Shown here: one piece after another, positions 24,631 to 32,588 of the stretch | Layout of the letters: each line of letters starts with the position of its first letter | Position numbering within the stretch: the stretch's first letter is position 1 | Source of the DNA: Mucilaginibacter galii | GTDB taxonomy: Bacteria; Bacteroidota; Bacteroidia; Sphingobacteriales; Sphingobacteriaceae | Direction of reading: 5' to 3' | Assembly: GCF_014635825.1 (NCBI RefSeq) | Contig: NZ_BMDO01000004.1 | Location: forward strand, 124,001-188,000 | Length of the DNA stretch: 64,000 nt | Program-made: the position numbers and the translations under genes | The notes under the pieces: model-generated | Told to the model about the DNA's origin: nothing | Databases searched by the model: none | The model's input: only the letters and a program-made list of their open reading frames with translations

Positions 24631-25662
24631 TTATTTTTTCTTTAAAGACGAATCTCTGATAACGAGTTCGGATTTCTGTATCAATTTATTATCAGCAGGC
24701 GAAACGTTTTCGCTGTTATTTAACCGGTTTATTAATATTTTGGCAGCCACCTCGCCCATGTCGTAACCTTTGTAGTTCACGGTGGTAAGGTTTGGCTCAA
24801 TAATGCTTGCTTCGGTATCGTTGTTAAAACCGGCAAAAGCTATATCATCGGGTATGCGTATGCCGTGGCGCTTTAACTCCTGCATGCAACTTACCGCGCA
24901 GGCATCGTTAGTTACAAATACGCCATCGGGGCGTTTGGCCATAGCTAAAATGGTATGAGCTGCTTCTATACCTGCTTTTAAGGTAAGCTGTGTACGCAGT
25001 ATCAGATCTTCTTCTACACGCAGGTTGTTGTCAATCAAAGCTTGCTCGTAACCTTTATACCTGTCGGCAGCTACGCTACTGAGCCTGAAGGCTGTAATAT
25101 GGGCTATGCGTTTACAGCCTTGCTTAATCAGGTGATCAGTTATGTGGTATGATGCTTTTACGTTGTCAATTTCAATACCCGGGCATTTAGGATGGGGCCA
25201 AACCCTGTCAAAATAAACCAGCGGGATGCCGCGTTTAACAAAGCTTTCAAAATGGTCGGCATTCTCTGTTTCGTAGGCCAAAGAAACCATTAAACCATCT
25301 ACCCGGTTATTGTACATGGCCTGCGCTATATTAACTTCCTTGGCGACACTATCCAGCGACTGGCTTATAATAAGGTTATAACCGGCTTCGCTCAACACCT
25401 TTTCGACACCAGCTATTACGTTAGACATAAAGCTACTATTGAGGTTACCCACTATAATGCCAATAATGTTACTCTTCTTTTTGCGCAGGTTACTGGCCAA
25501 ATGATTAGATCGGTAACCCATTTCCTGGGCTGCTTCCACTACCTTCTGCTTAGTATTAATATTAACCGAAGGATGATCCATTAAGCCACGGCTCACCGTT
25601 GCTGCTGAGATATTTAACTTTTTGGCTATATCGTATATGGTTATTTCTTTTTCCGGATCCAT
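24631..25662 (-). CDS. LacI-family transcriptional regulator of the xylan regulon
   Basis: 343 residues. The helix-turn-helix ITIYDIAKKLNISAATVSRG, the hinge helix YRSNHLASNLR and a periplasmic-binding-protein-like sensor domain (about 62-335) are all complete. It is co-transcribed with GH67 and divergent from GH39. A palindrome GCAATCGATTGT lies in the shared spacer and five more copies lie upstream of other xylan genes. The recognition half-site type and the gene position make it the likely binder. The effector, probably a xylan-derived sugar or aldouronate, is not known. Confidence 0.9.
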   Translation of the reverse strand: MDPEKEITIYDIAKKLNISAATVSRGLMDHPSVNINTKQKVVEAAQEMGYRSNHLASNLRKKKSNIIGIIVGNLNSSFMSNVIAGVEKVLSEAGYNLIISQSLDSVAKEVNIAQAMYNNRVDGLMVSLAYETENADHFESFVKRGIPLVYFDRVWPHPKCPGIEIDNVKASYHITDHLIKQGCKRIAHITAFRLSSVAADRYKGYEQALIDNNLRVEEDLILRTQLTLKAGIEAAHTILAMAKRPDGVFVTNDACAVSCMQELKRHGIRIPDDIAFAGFNNDTEASIIEPNLTTVNYKGYDMGEVAAKILINRLNNSENVSPADNKLIQKSELVIRDSSLKKK

Positions 25663-25847
25663 CGTGTTGGTATGAGTATTTACAAGCCTAAAGTTATAAT
25701 TTTTTAATTATACGTTGGGTTATGCGTGTAATATGCTGAATATCAACATACCATGGTGGTGCTGAACAGAAAAAAGCCGTTGATGCACAGTGTTGATGTA
25801 GGACCGTTTAACAATTGGTTGCGAAAACAAATATATAAATTACTCTT

Positions 25848-25859
25848 GCAATCGATTGT
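25848..25859. promoter_or_regulatory. LacI operator site A (GCAATCGATTGT), GH39/lacI spacer
   Basis: A 12-bp palindrome with one end mismatch, 92 nt before the GH39 ATG. A near-consensus -7 box (GAAATTTG, 25867-25874) follows 7 nt downstream, so a bound repressor would sit within the GH39 promoter. Confidence 0.75.
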
Positions 25860-25951
25860 AAATATGGAAATTTGTTCGCAGATTTAAAAAATTTTCGGGC
25901 TGTCGAATAAAACAATCCATTCAATAAAGATACCTAAATACCAGCTAATTT

Positions 25952-27538
25952 ATGTTGAAAAATATAATCACACTTGCAGCTACTGCGTTGTGTTTTACGT
26001 TAAACGTGCAGTCGCAAACCATACAAGCACAGGCTAATCGTATTATTACTGCCGATCTTAAAAATGTTAAGGGCGAACTCAATCGCAGTTATAATTTTTG
26101 TGTAGGTGCAGGCCGTGCCAATGAGGGCTTACGGGCCGACTGGCAACGGCAGCTGCGCCAGGCTAAGCGCGATTGCGGTTTCAGATACCTGAGATTTCAT
26201 GGCTTATTGTCTGATGATATGGGGGTTTATAAAGAAGATAAAGCGGGAAACTCTATTTATAACTGGCAGTATATTGATGAGTTATTCGATTATTTGCTGA
26301 GTATCGATGTAAAGCCTTTTGTAGAGTTGGGCTTCATGCCCGATGCGCTGGCAAGCGGTAAACAAACCATTTTTTGGTGGAAAGGCAATATTACCCCGCC
26401 AAAAGATTACGCAAAATGGAATAACCTTATCAAACACTTAGTAGAGCACTGGGGCGAGCGCTACGGTAAAGTTGAAGTAGCCAAATGGTATTTTGAGGTT
26501 TGGAACGAGCCAAATTTGAAAAACCTGTTTTTTTCTGGAGATCAAAGCGACTATTTCAAACTGTATAAGGAAACTGCTAAAACCATTAAAGAGGTATCGC
26601 CAACATACCGTGTTGGCGGACCAGCCACTGCCGGTAATGCCTGGATACCCGAAACCATCAACTTTTGCTTGGAAACCAAAACGCCTATCGATTTCATCAG
26701 TACACACGATTATGGTGTAAAACAAGGATTTTTAGATGCAACCGGCACTGCCGGAACCGTTTTAAATGCAAATAAAAACATAGTACCGGATGATATGGCC
26801 AAATCGAGGCAGCAAATTGCTACATCAAAAATGCCTAAACTTGAATTGCACTATACCGAATGGAGTTCGTCATACACGCCGAGCGATCCTATACATGACA
26901 GCTACCACGAAGCTGCCTATATTCTTAATACTATCAAGCGGGCGGGTAACGTAGTCAACTCTTTATCATACTGGACCTTTACCGATATTTTTGAAGAAGC
27001 AGGTCCGCGTATGACACCTTTTCATGGCGGGTTTGGATTGATGAATTATCAGGACATTAAAAAGCCAGCATATTATGCTTTTCAATATCTCAATAAACTT
27101 GGCAGTAAAGAATTGGCAAACAGCGATTCGAGTTCTATTATTTGTGCCGATAAAAATGGAAATATCCAGGCTTTATTTTGGGATTACACCTTAGATCAGC
27201 CCAAAGATTCGGTAAACAACCAGGTGTTTTATAAACGCGATATTCCGGCTAAGGCAAAACCCGCAGTTGCCTTAAAACTTAAAGGCTTAACAGCCGGAAA
27301 GTACAAAATTGATGTTTATCAAACCGGCTACCGTGTTAACGACGCTTATGCCGTTTATTTAAATATGCGCTCGCCTTCGCAATTGAATAGGCAGCAAGTG
27401 GCCGAAATAAAACAAAAGACCAATGGTAGCCCGGCAGCATCAACCGTAGTTACAGTAACGTCTTCCGGATTAATGGAAAAAATGTTACCTATGCGGAGTA
27501 ATGATGTTTACTTTCTAAGCATCAATAAAATCAAGTAG
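25952..27538 (+). CDS. GH39 beta-xylosidase
   Basis: 528 residues with a signal peptide (to about residue 21, NVQSQ). A TIM barrel follows; the acid/base Glu is E186 in VWNEPN and the nucleophile is E303 in LHYTEWSS. A C-terminal beta-sandwich of about 110 residues completes the fold, as in characterised GH39 xylosidases. It would release xylose from xylo-oligosaccharides in the periplasm. It is first in an apparent operon with uxuA and a PPIase-like gene, downstream of operator A. Confidence 0.92.
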   Translation: MLKNIITLAATALCFTLNVQSQTIQAQANRIITADLKNVKGELNRSYNFCVGAGRANEGLRADWQRQLRQAKRDCGFRYLRFHGLLSDDMGVYKEDKAGNSIYNWQYIDELFDYLLSIDVKPFVELGFMPDALASGKQTIFWWKGNITPPKDYAKWNNLIKHLVEHWGERYGKVEVAKWYFEVWNEPNLKNLFFSGDQSDYFKLYKETAKTIKEVSPTYRVGGPATAGNAWIPETINFCLETKTPIDFISTHDYGVKQGFLDATGTAGTVLNANKNIVPDDMAKSRQQIATSKMPKLELHYTEWSSSYTPSDPIHDSYHEAAYILNTIKRAGNVVNSLSYWTFTDIFEEAGPRMTPFHGGFGLMNYQDIKKPAYYAFQYLNKLGSKELANSDSSSIICADKNGNIQALFWDYTLDQPKDSVNNQVFYKRDIPAKAKPAVALKLKGLTAGKYKIDVYQTGYRVNDAYAVYLNMRSPSQLNRQQVAEIKQKTNGSPAASTVVTVTSSGLMEKMLPMRSNDVYFLSINKIK

Positions 27539-27563
27539 TCTACTTTTAGTAAATACGTCTTAT

Positions 27564-28763
27564 ATGATGATTCCTGATTTAGAACAAACATTCCGCTGGT
27601 TTGGCCCGTCAGACCCGGTAACACTTCACGCTGTCTCCCAAACCGGCGCCACCGGTGTTGTGAATGCCCTTCATCATATTCCCGCAGGCGAGGAGTGGAG
27701 CCTGGAGGAGATACATGTGCGCAAAGCTATAATTGAAGCCGCAGGCCTGCAATGGTCGGTAGTGGAAAGTGTGAACATCCATGAGAGTATTCGCATAGCC
27801 GGACCAAAGCGTGATAGCTATATTGAAAAGTACATTCGTACGCTTAAAAATCTATCGCAAGCCGGATTGAGCGTGGTATGCTATAATTTTATGCCCGTGC
27901 TCGACTGGACACGTACCAATCTCGATTATCGCTTGCCTAACGGTGCTTCGGCCTTGCGTTATGATGCTCCCGCTCTCGCTGCTTTTGATCTGTACATATT
28001 GCAACGCCCAGAAGCCTATCAGGAGTTTAGCGCCGATCAGCAGCAAAAGGCAAAGGCATATCTGGATAGCCTGAGCACCGAAGAAATTACACAGCTCACC
28101 AATATCATTATGGCCGGCTTGCCCGGTACCGATGATGTATTTACTATTGATGAATTTAAGGTTCATCTGAAAAAATATGAGCATATAGATTCGGCCGTGC
28201 TAAAACAAAATATGGCTTATTTTTTAAAAGCCATTATCCCCGATGCAGAGAAGCTGGGTATAAAGATGTGTGTGCATCCCGACGATCCACCGTTTTCCAT
28301 TCTAGGACTGCCGCGCGTTGTTTCCACCGAGCAAGATCTGGTTGATGTGGTGAACGCTTGCCCTTCGCCCAGTAACGGACTAACGTTTTGTACCGGTTCG
28401 CTGGGGGCTAACCCTGCCAATGATTTGCCTGGCATTGTTGAGCGTTTAGGCGAACATTTTCATTTCCTGCACTTGCGTAACGTAAAGCGTGAGGCAGATG
28501 GTAGTTTTTATGAGGCCGACCACCTAACAGGCAGTACTGATATGTATGCGGTGATGAAAAACATCATTTTAGAACAGAAAAAACGCCATGCAAACGGCAG
28601 TGCAAATGTTACTATACCTATGCGACCTGACCATGGCCATAAAATATTGGATGATTTTAACTATAACACCTATCCGGGTTATTCGGTTATTGGCCGCATG
28701 AAAGGTTTGGCCGAGCTAAGAGGATTGGAGATGGGAATTAAACGTACATTAACGGAATTGTAA
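27564..28763 (+). CDS. uxuA: Mannonate dehydratase
   Basis: 399 residues, standard UxuA length. Visible markers are the early FRWFGPSDPV, the TIM-barrel metal site region VCYNFMPVLDWTRT, MCVHPDDPP, and the C-terminal MRPDHGHKI. It converts D-mannonate to 2-keto-3-deoxygluconate in the glucuronate branch. That fits the two alpha-glucuronidases in this region, which supply glucuronate. It lies 25 bp after GH39. The isomerase UxaC and the reductase UxuB are not in the window. Confidence 0.92.
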   Translation: MMIPDLEQTFRWFGPSDPVTLHAVSQTGATGVVNALHHIPAGEEWSLEEIHVRKAIIEAAGLQWSVVESVNIHESIRIAGPKRDSYIEKYIRTLKNLSQAGLSVVCYNFMPVLDWTRTNLDYRLPNGASALRYDAPALAAFDLYILQRPEAYQEFSADQQQKAKAYLDSLSTEEITQLTNIIMAGLPGTDDVFTIDEFKVHLKKYEHIDSAVLKQNMAYFLKAIIPDAEKLGIKMCVHPDDPPFSILGLPRVVSTEQDLVDVVNACPSPSNGLTFCTGSLGANPANDLPGIVERLGEHFHFLHLRNVKREADGSFYEADHLTGSTDMYAVMKNIILEQKKRHANGSANVTIPMRPDHGHKILDDFNYNTYPGYSVIGRMKGLAELRGLEMGIKRTLTEL

Positions 28764-28787
28764 CTTGGTTGCTTTGCAGGCATAAAT

Positions 28788-30149
28788 ATGAAACATTCAA
28801 ATTTACTTGTTGGGATTGCCATTATGGCCTGTGTAAGTCTTATTGAGTGTAAAAGTTCAACACAAAATAATGTTGTAGAGATAGATCCTGTTTTTAAAGA
28901 GGTAGTTTTAAAAATCGGCAATCATGAAGTGACCCGATATGAGTTTGAAAAAAATTATAAGATTTTTCAATCTATGTATAGGCAACAACACCGCATAACT
29001 CCTGATAGCATTGCTACCAAAAGCTGGATCAGTGAATTTATTGATAAGCAATACCTGTTAGCCGATGCCTATGCTAAGGGGTACGACAAAGATAAATTTG
29101 TAGTTGAACGGACTCAAAGTATGACCAGGCTCATGATCTCACAGCCTAAAGGCCTGTTGTATCAGGAACTGGTTTCAAAGTTAGGTAATGATAATTTCAC
29201 AATTCAGGACAAGCAAAAAGCACAAAAAATTAAATTAGAAGAAGAGCAGAAGATACTTATGCAACACAATGAGGAAGTGATGAAGTCCTCTGAGCAAAAG
29301 ATTAATGGGATTATTTTATATAAGCTTGCTAATGATTTAAAGCATTATAAGGATGTACACCATTTTAACAAAGACGAGTTTAAAACTATGTTGAATGATA
29401 TATTGATAAGCTATCAATTCAACGGCGATAAAAGAAATGTTACGGTTGCACAATTCATGGATTATTACAATATGTTGCCAGCCAAATATCCAATTGAAAA
29501 TGCCGAAACAATACGTTATTACCTTGAAGGCATGGTTATAGATGATTACGACTACCAGGAAGCCGAGAAACTTGGAATCACTAAAAAGCCCGAATTTACT
29601 TTGAATAAAAGAAACTATACTAATTCATTGATTAGTAACCGTTATGAGAAAGCTGAACTTAAATATGATACTATTATAACACCAAATGAGTTCAAAACCT
29701 TATATAATAAGGAAAAGGAAAAATATATTGTGCCTGTTAAATTAGTGGCATCATTATATTATTATACTAACAGGAAAGATGCATTTAATGCATTAGTTGC
29801 ATTTAGCAGGAGAAACACTACCCCATCAATACCACCTGTTACTGCAAAATTTGCAGATAAGCATACCACTATAACTGTTAATACCGCTATTGCTGATACA
29901 ATTAAGAATGCATTGTACAGCCTTAGAATTGGACAGGTATCAAGGCCTATACCGGTAGATAACGGTTATGCAGTGGCTATAAAAGAAAGTGAATCGGGGC
30001 AGCGTTTAAAATTGCAAAAAGAGCTTGAACCTCTGTTTACACAACAAATTAGGAATGAAAGGCTAAGGTTGAGAAAAGAACAAGTAATTATGAGTTTGAA
30101 AAAAAAGTATAAATTACAAGATCATATTAATTATAAAAATTATTTGTAA
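28788..30149 (+). CDS. Parvulin/SurA-like peptidyl-prolyl isomerase family protein (atypical)
   Basis: 453 residues with an N-terminal hydrophobic segment ending near C21 (LIEC, an imperfect lipobox) or C15. Residues 40-130 resemble the SurA-type chaperone helix bundle (VTRYEFEKNYKIFQSMYRQQ). A Lys/Glu-rich coiled coil covers about 135-170. The C-terminal part ends with LRIGQVSRPIPVDNGYAVAI, the closing pattern of PpiC domains. A clear complete parvulin active site is not visible. It is probably a periplasmic folding factor. It follows uxuA by 24 bp, so it appears to be part of the GH39 operon. It is richer in A+T than its neighbours. Confidence 0.6.
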   Translation: MKHSNLLVGIAIMACVSLIECKSSTQNNVVEIDPVFKEVVLKIGNHEVTRYEFEKNYKIFQSMYRQQHRITPDSIATKSWISEFIDKQYLLADAYAKGYDKDKFVVERTQSMTRLMISQPKGLLYQELVSKLGNDNFTIQDKQKAQKIKLEEEQKILMQHNEEVMKSSEQKINGIILYKLANDLKHYKDVHHFNKDEFKTMLNDILISYQFNGDKRNVTVAQFMDYYNMLPAKYPIENAETIRYYLEGMVIDDYDYQEAEKLGITKKPEFTLNKRNYTNSLISNRYEKAELKYDTIITPNEFKTLYNKEKEKYIVPVKLVASLYYYTNRKDAFNALVAFSRRNTTPSIPPVTAKFADKHTTITVNTAIADTIKNALYSLRIGQVSRPIPVDNGYAVAIKESESGQRLKLQKELEPLFTQQIRNERLRLRKEQVIMSLKKKYKLQDHINYKNYL

Positions 30150-30154
30150 TAAAG

Positions 30155-30165
30155 ACCGACTCCAC
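30155..30165. repeat. Inverted repeat arm, 3' side of paralog 1 (ACCGACTCCAC)
   Basis: Perfect 11-bp reverse complement of 30611-30621. It lies 11 nt beyond the stop of the paralog 1 gene. Confidence 0.8.
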
Positions 30166-30176
30166 ATGGATGTTTA

Positions 30177-30575
30177 TTACCAGTTTACGTTTAAATCTGC
30201 GCTTGCATAACCTTTAAGAAAAAATGTAGCTTCAATCCAACCACCTTGCGTACTTGAAGGGTAAACTGTACCTGATGTAGATTTAGAAGTATTTCCGTTA
30301 TCCGGAACATAAGCATCTGCCTGATAGCCGGGAAAATCTCCCCACAATATAATTTCTGCAGAACTAATCTGATCATTGCTGCAGCTTAAATTAGTGTAGT
30401 AGGATATGTATCCATTTACGGGCTCTACATATGCTGAAAGCCCATCGTATACGTTATCGTTTACACCACTCGATGTAACCCTCTTCGAAGCATTACCTGC
30501 AAATGTAACTTGCGACAAAGTAATACATGTAAGTGCTAAAAATAGAGTACTAATAAGTGAAATTTTTGTTTTCGT
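30177..30575 (-). CDS. Small secreted protein, paralog 1, start codon lost (ACG)
   Basis: The reading frame from 30575 encodes 132 residues: a signal peptide (TKTKISLISTLFLALTCIT...) and a mature domain of about 105 residues. It shares VEPxNGYIS, SSAE, WGD, GYxA, VPxNG and YPSSxQGGWxEA with paralog 2. Aligned with that gene, the ATG position is ACG. The only codons upstream before an in-frame stop at 30600-30602 that could initiate are ATT (30578, 30581). The first canonical start inside is a TTG at 30518, which would remove the signal peptide. So the gene uses a weak start, or is silenced. Function unknown. Confidence 0.6.
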   Translation of the reverse strand, partial: TKTKISLISTLFLALTCITLSQVTFAGNASKRVTSSGVNDNVYDGLSAYVEPVNGYISYYTNLSCSNDQISSAEIILWGDFPGYQADAYVPDNGNTSKSTSGTVYPSSTQGGWIEATFFLKGYASADLNVNW

Positions 30576-30610
30576 AATAATTTTTAAGTTAAAATTGATT
30601 TAATAATATA

Positions 30611-30621
30611 GTGGAGTCGGT
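30611..30621. repeat. Inverted repeat arm, 5' leader of paralog 1 (GTGGAGTCGGT)
   Basis: Perfect complement of the arm at 30155-30165, located 36 nt upstream of the ACG start position. Confidence 0.8.
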
Positions 30622-30711
30622 ATTTCAGGTTTGTTGTGACTTTACTAATAAGTAAATTGGAACGAATGAGTTATAAACACGCTACCAGTCTACTCCTAAA
30701 TAGTTGTTAAT

Positions 30712-30723
30712 GCAATCGATTGC
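30712..30723. promoter_or_regulatory. LacI operator site B (GCAATCGATTGC), upstream of paralog 1
   Basis: A perfect 12-bp palindrome, 137 nt upstream of the paralog 1 start position. Confidence 0.8.
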
Positions 30724-30857
30724 TTGAATGATTTATTTAATAGTTCTTTAGAATATATTATGGTATATCATATAGCTAAGCATTCCTGTGAATTTTTAGC
30801 TATAGAATTTATTTGAGTATCAGGTTACCAATTTGCCTGCATACTGGCAGTTAATAA

Positions 30858-30870
30858 GATTGACCCCATC
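30858..30870. repeat. Inverted repeat arm, 3' side of paralog 2 (GATTGACCCCATC)
   Basis: Matches the reverse complement of 31323-31335 at 12 of 13 positions; the exception is a G-U pair in RNA. It lies 12 nt past the paralog 2 stop. Confidence 0.75.
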
Positions 30871-30882
30871 AATATTAAAATA

Positions 30883-31290
30883 CTACCAGCTTACTTGCGA
30901 ATAGGCTGTTGAGCCGTAACCGTTTGCATACAAACTTGCTTCAAGCCAGCCACCTTGCGCTGATGAAGGGTAAATAGTATTAGAAGTGGTTTGATAATAA
31001 GCGCCGTTTTCTGGTACATGAACATGTGCATCGTAGCCAGAAATGTCTCCCCACATTACTACCTCAGCCGAACTGTAATCACTCGGATTACTGGTACAGG
31101 TTACCGTAGCAGAAAAACTGATGTAGCCATTAGTAGGCTCAACCCAAAACACATTGTTATCATTTAAATTACTGCTGCGGTTATATGATTCAAGGTATTT
31201 TGAAAAATATCCTGCATAAGCTGCTTTTACAAATGTTACGCACACAAGCATCAGCATCAAAGTACTAATAGTTAAGATTTTTGTTTTCAT
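30883..31290 (-). CDS. Small secreted protein, paralog 2
   Basis: 135 residues from ATG 31290, with a signal peptide (to about residue 26, ending KAAYA) and a mature domain of about 108 residues. It is rich in Ser, Tyr, Gly and Trp, predicted all-beta, and ends SQVSW. It shares the motifs listed for paralog 1. Two Cys occur, one in the leader and one in TCTSN. No family is recognised. It has its own operator 140 nt upstream and lies between GH39 and the pentose-phosphate genes, so co-regulation with xylan breakdown is likely. A carbohydrate-binding or surface role is only a guess. Confidence 0.7.
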   Translation of the reverse strand: MKTKILTISTLMLMLVCVTFVKAAYAGYFSKYLESYNRSSNLNDNNVFWVEPTNGYISFSATVTCTSNPSDYSSAEVVMWGDISGYDAHVHVPENGAYYQTTSNTIYPSSAQGGWLEASLYANGYGSTAYSQVSW

Positions 31291-31322
31291 AATTGATTTT
31301 TAGTTAAATTGATTGTTTGTAT

Positions 31323-31335
31323 GATGGAGTCAATC
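31323..31335. repeat. Inverted repeat arm, 5' leader of paralog 2 (GATGGAGTCAATC)
   Basis: Pairs with 30858-30870, 33 nt upstream of the ATG. Position and core GACTCCA equal those of the paralog 1 arm, with compensating differences. Confidence 0.75.
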
Positions 31336-31429
31336 TATTCGTAATCGCGATTTTTGCTAAAAAACTTAAATCAATGGAAATTAATAGGTTATATTAGGTA
31401 TGGCAATATATGTTAATTAATTTAATAAT

Positions 31430-31441
31430 GCAATCGATTGT
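31430..31441. promoter_or_regulatory. LacI operator site C (GCAATCGATTGT), upstream of paralog 2
   Basis: A 12-bp palindrome with one end mismatch, 140 nt upstream of the paralog 2 ATG, the same spacing as site B to paralog 1. Confidence 0.78.
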
Positions 31442-31470
31442 AATTTTTTTGTATAAATATAATATACAAC

Positions 31471-31501
31471 AAAAAAAGCGATCAATATGATCGCTTTTTT
31501 A
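31471..31501 (-). terminator. Terminator after the transketolase operon
   Basis: AAAAAAGCGATCA-ata-TGATCGCTTTTTT stem (31472-31484 with 31488-31500); on the minus strand it follows the gene ending at 31522. Confidence 0.8.
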
Positions 31502-31521
31502 CTCATTGGTTAATGTGTTAT

Positions 31522-32478
31522 TTAACCTCTGCGCTGTATAACTTTTTGAGCTGCCTCAACAATAGCAGGGGCATTCAGTCTGTATTTTTCCATCAATTGC
31601 TCAGGTGTACCCGATTCGCCGAAAGAATCATCTACAGCCACGTACTCTTGCGGCGCAGGTTTGTTCTTGATCAATACCTGTGCAACAGAATCGCCTAATC
31701 CGCCTAAACGGTTATGTTCTTCGGCCGTAACCACGCAACCCGTTTTGGCTACCGATTTCAGAATTGCTTCTTCATCCAATGGTTTAATGGTATGGATGTT
31801 AATGATCTCGGCAGATATACCCATAGCTTCTAATTGTTCGCCTGCTTGTATGGCTTCCCATACCAGGTGACCGGTGGCTATGATGGTTACATCGGTGCCT
31901 TCGCTTACCATCCAGGCTTTACCAATTTCAAAAACCTGATCGGCAGGGGTGAAGATAGGCACTACAGGCCTTCCAAAACGCAGGTAAACCGGTCCGTGGT
32001 GTTCGGCAATAGCCAGAGTCGCAGCCTTGGTTTGGTTGTAATCGCAAGGATTGATCACTGTCATTCCGGGCAGCATTTTCATCATGCCCAAATCTTCCAG
32101 TATTTGGTGAGTTGCACCATCTTCGCCTAAGGTTAAACCAGCGTGAGATGCACAAATTTTTACGTTTTTATCTGAGTAAGCTACCGACTGGCGAATTTGA
32201 TCGTAAACGCGGCCTGTGGAAAAGTTGGCAAATGTACCTGTGAACGGCACATGACCACCAATGGTTAAACCTGCAGCAATACCAATCATATTAGCTTCGG
32301 CAATACCTACCTGCACAAAACGTTCAGGAAATTCGTTAATGAAATCCTGCATTTTTAACGAACCCACCAGGTCGGCACACAAGGCCACTACCTTTGGGTT
32401 ACGCTTACCGGCTTCCAGCAAACCTGCACCAAAGCCCGAACGGGTATCTTTTTTTTCTGTATATGTATACTTGGTCAT
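31522..32478 (-). CDS. Transketolase, C-terminal subunit
   Basis: 318 residues covering the pyrimidine-binding and C-terminal domains of transketolase (FIGIAEANMIGIAAGL, then GATHQILEDLGMMKMLPGMTVINP and HNRLGGLGDSVA). The N-terminal diphosphate-binding half is the separate gene directly upstream. Split transketolases of this size are known in many bacteria. The two subunits interconvert pentose phosphates with hexose and triose phosphates. The spacer to the other subunit contains a palindromic repeat with an AGGAG-like segment just before this start. Confidence 0.92.
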   Translation of the reverse strand: MTKYTYTEKKDTRSGFGAGLLEAGKRNPKVVALCADLVGSLKMQDFINEFPERFVQVGIAEANMIGIAAGLTIGGHVPFTGTFANFSTGRVYDQIRQSVAYSDKNVKICASHAGLTLGEDGATHQILEDLGMMKMLPGMTVINPCDYNQTKAATLAIAEHHGPVYLRFGRPVVPIFTPADQVFEIGKAWMVSEGTDVTIIATGHLVWEAIQAGEQLEAMGISAEIINIHTIKPLDEEAILKSVAKTGCVVTAEEHNRLGGLGDSVAQVLIKNKPAPQEYVAVDDSFGESGTPEQLMEKYRLNAPAIVEAAQKVIQRRG

Positions 32479-32479
32479 G

Positions 32480-32588
32480 ACCTCTCCTAAATCCTCTCCA
32501 AAGGAGAGGACTTTTATCTATTTAAGGGTGAGTAAATTGTTAATATCAATGGCTTTTATCTCTCCCCCGTTGGGGGAGTTGGAGGGGG
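32480..32588. repeat. Palindromic spacer element between transketolase subunits
   Basis: Two nested palindromes: CCTCTCCaaaGGAGAGGAC at 32492-32511 and CTCCCCCGTTGGGGGAG at 32563-32579. On the gene strand the element begins directly after the TAA stop with CCCCCTCC. It ends GGATTTAGGAGAGGTC next to the ATG, where it may supply the ribosome binding site. Same layout as 52827-52912. Confidence 0.75.

Larger units (their letters stand above)
30622..30882. other. Spacer between the two paralogs, with operator B
   Basis: A+T-rich spacer holding operator B (30712-30723) and, at its left end, the promoter region of paralog 1. The arm at 30858-30870 belongs to paralog 2. I see no open reading frame or further hairpin. 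Confidence 0.6.

Noticed and set aside
30177..31290. Paralogs as a bacteriocin of the lactococcin 972 type
   Set aside because: Small secreted size and a C-terminal Trp are the only points in common; no immunity or exporter gene is present.
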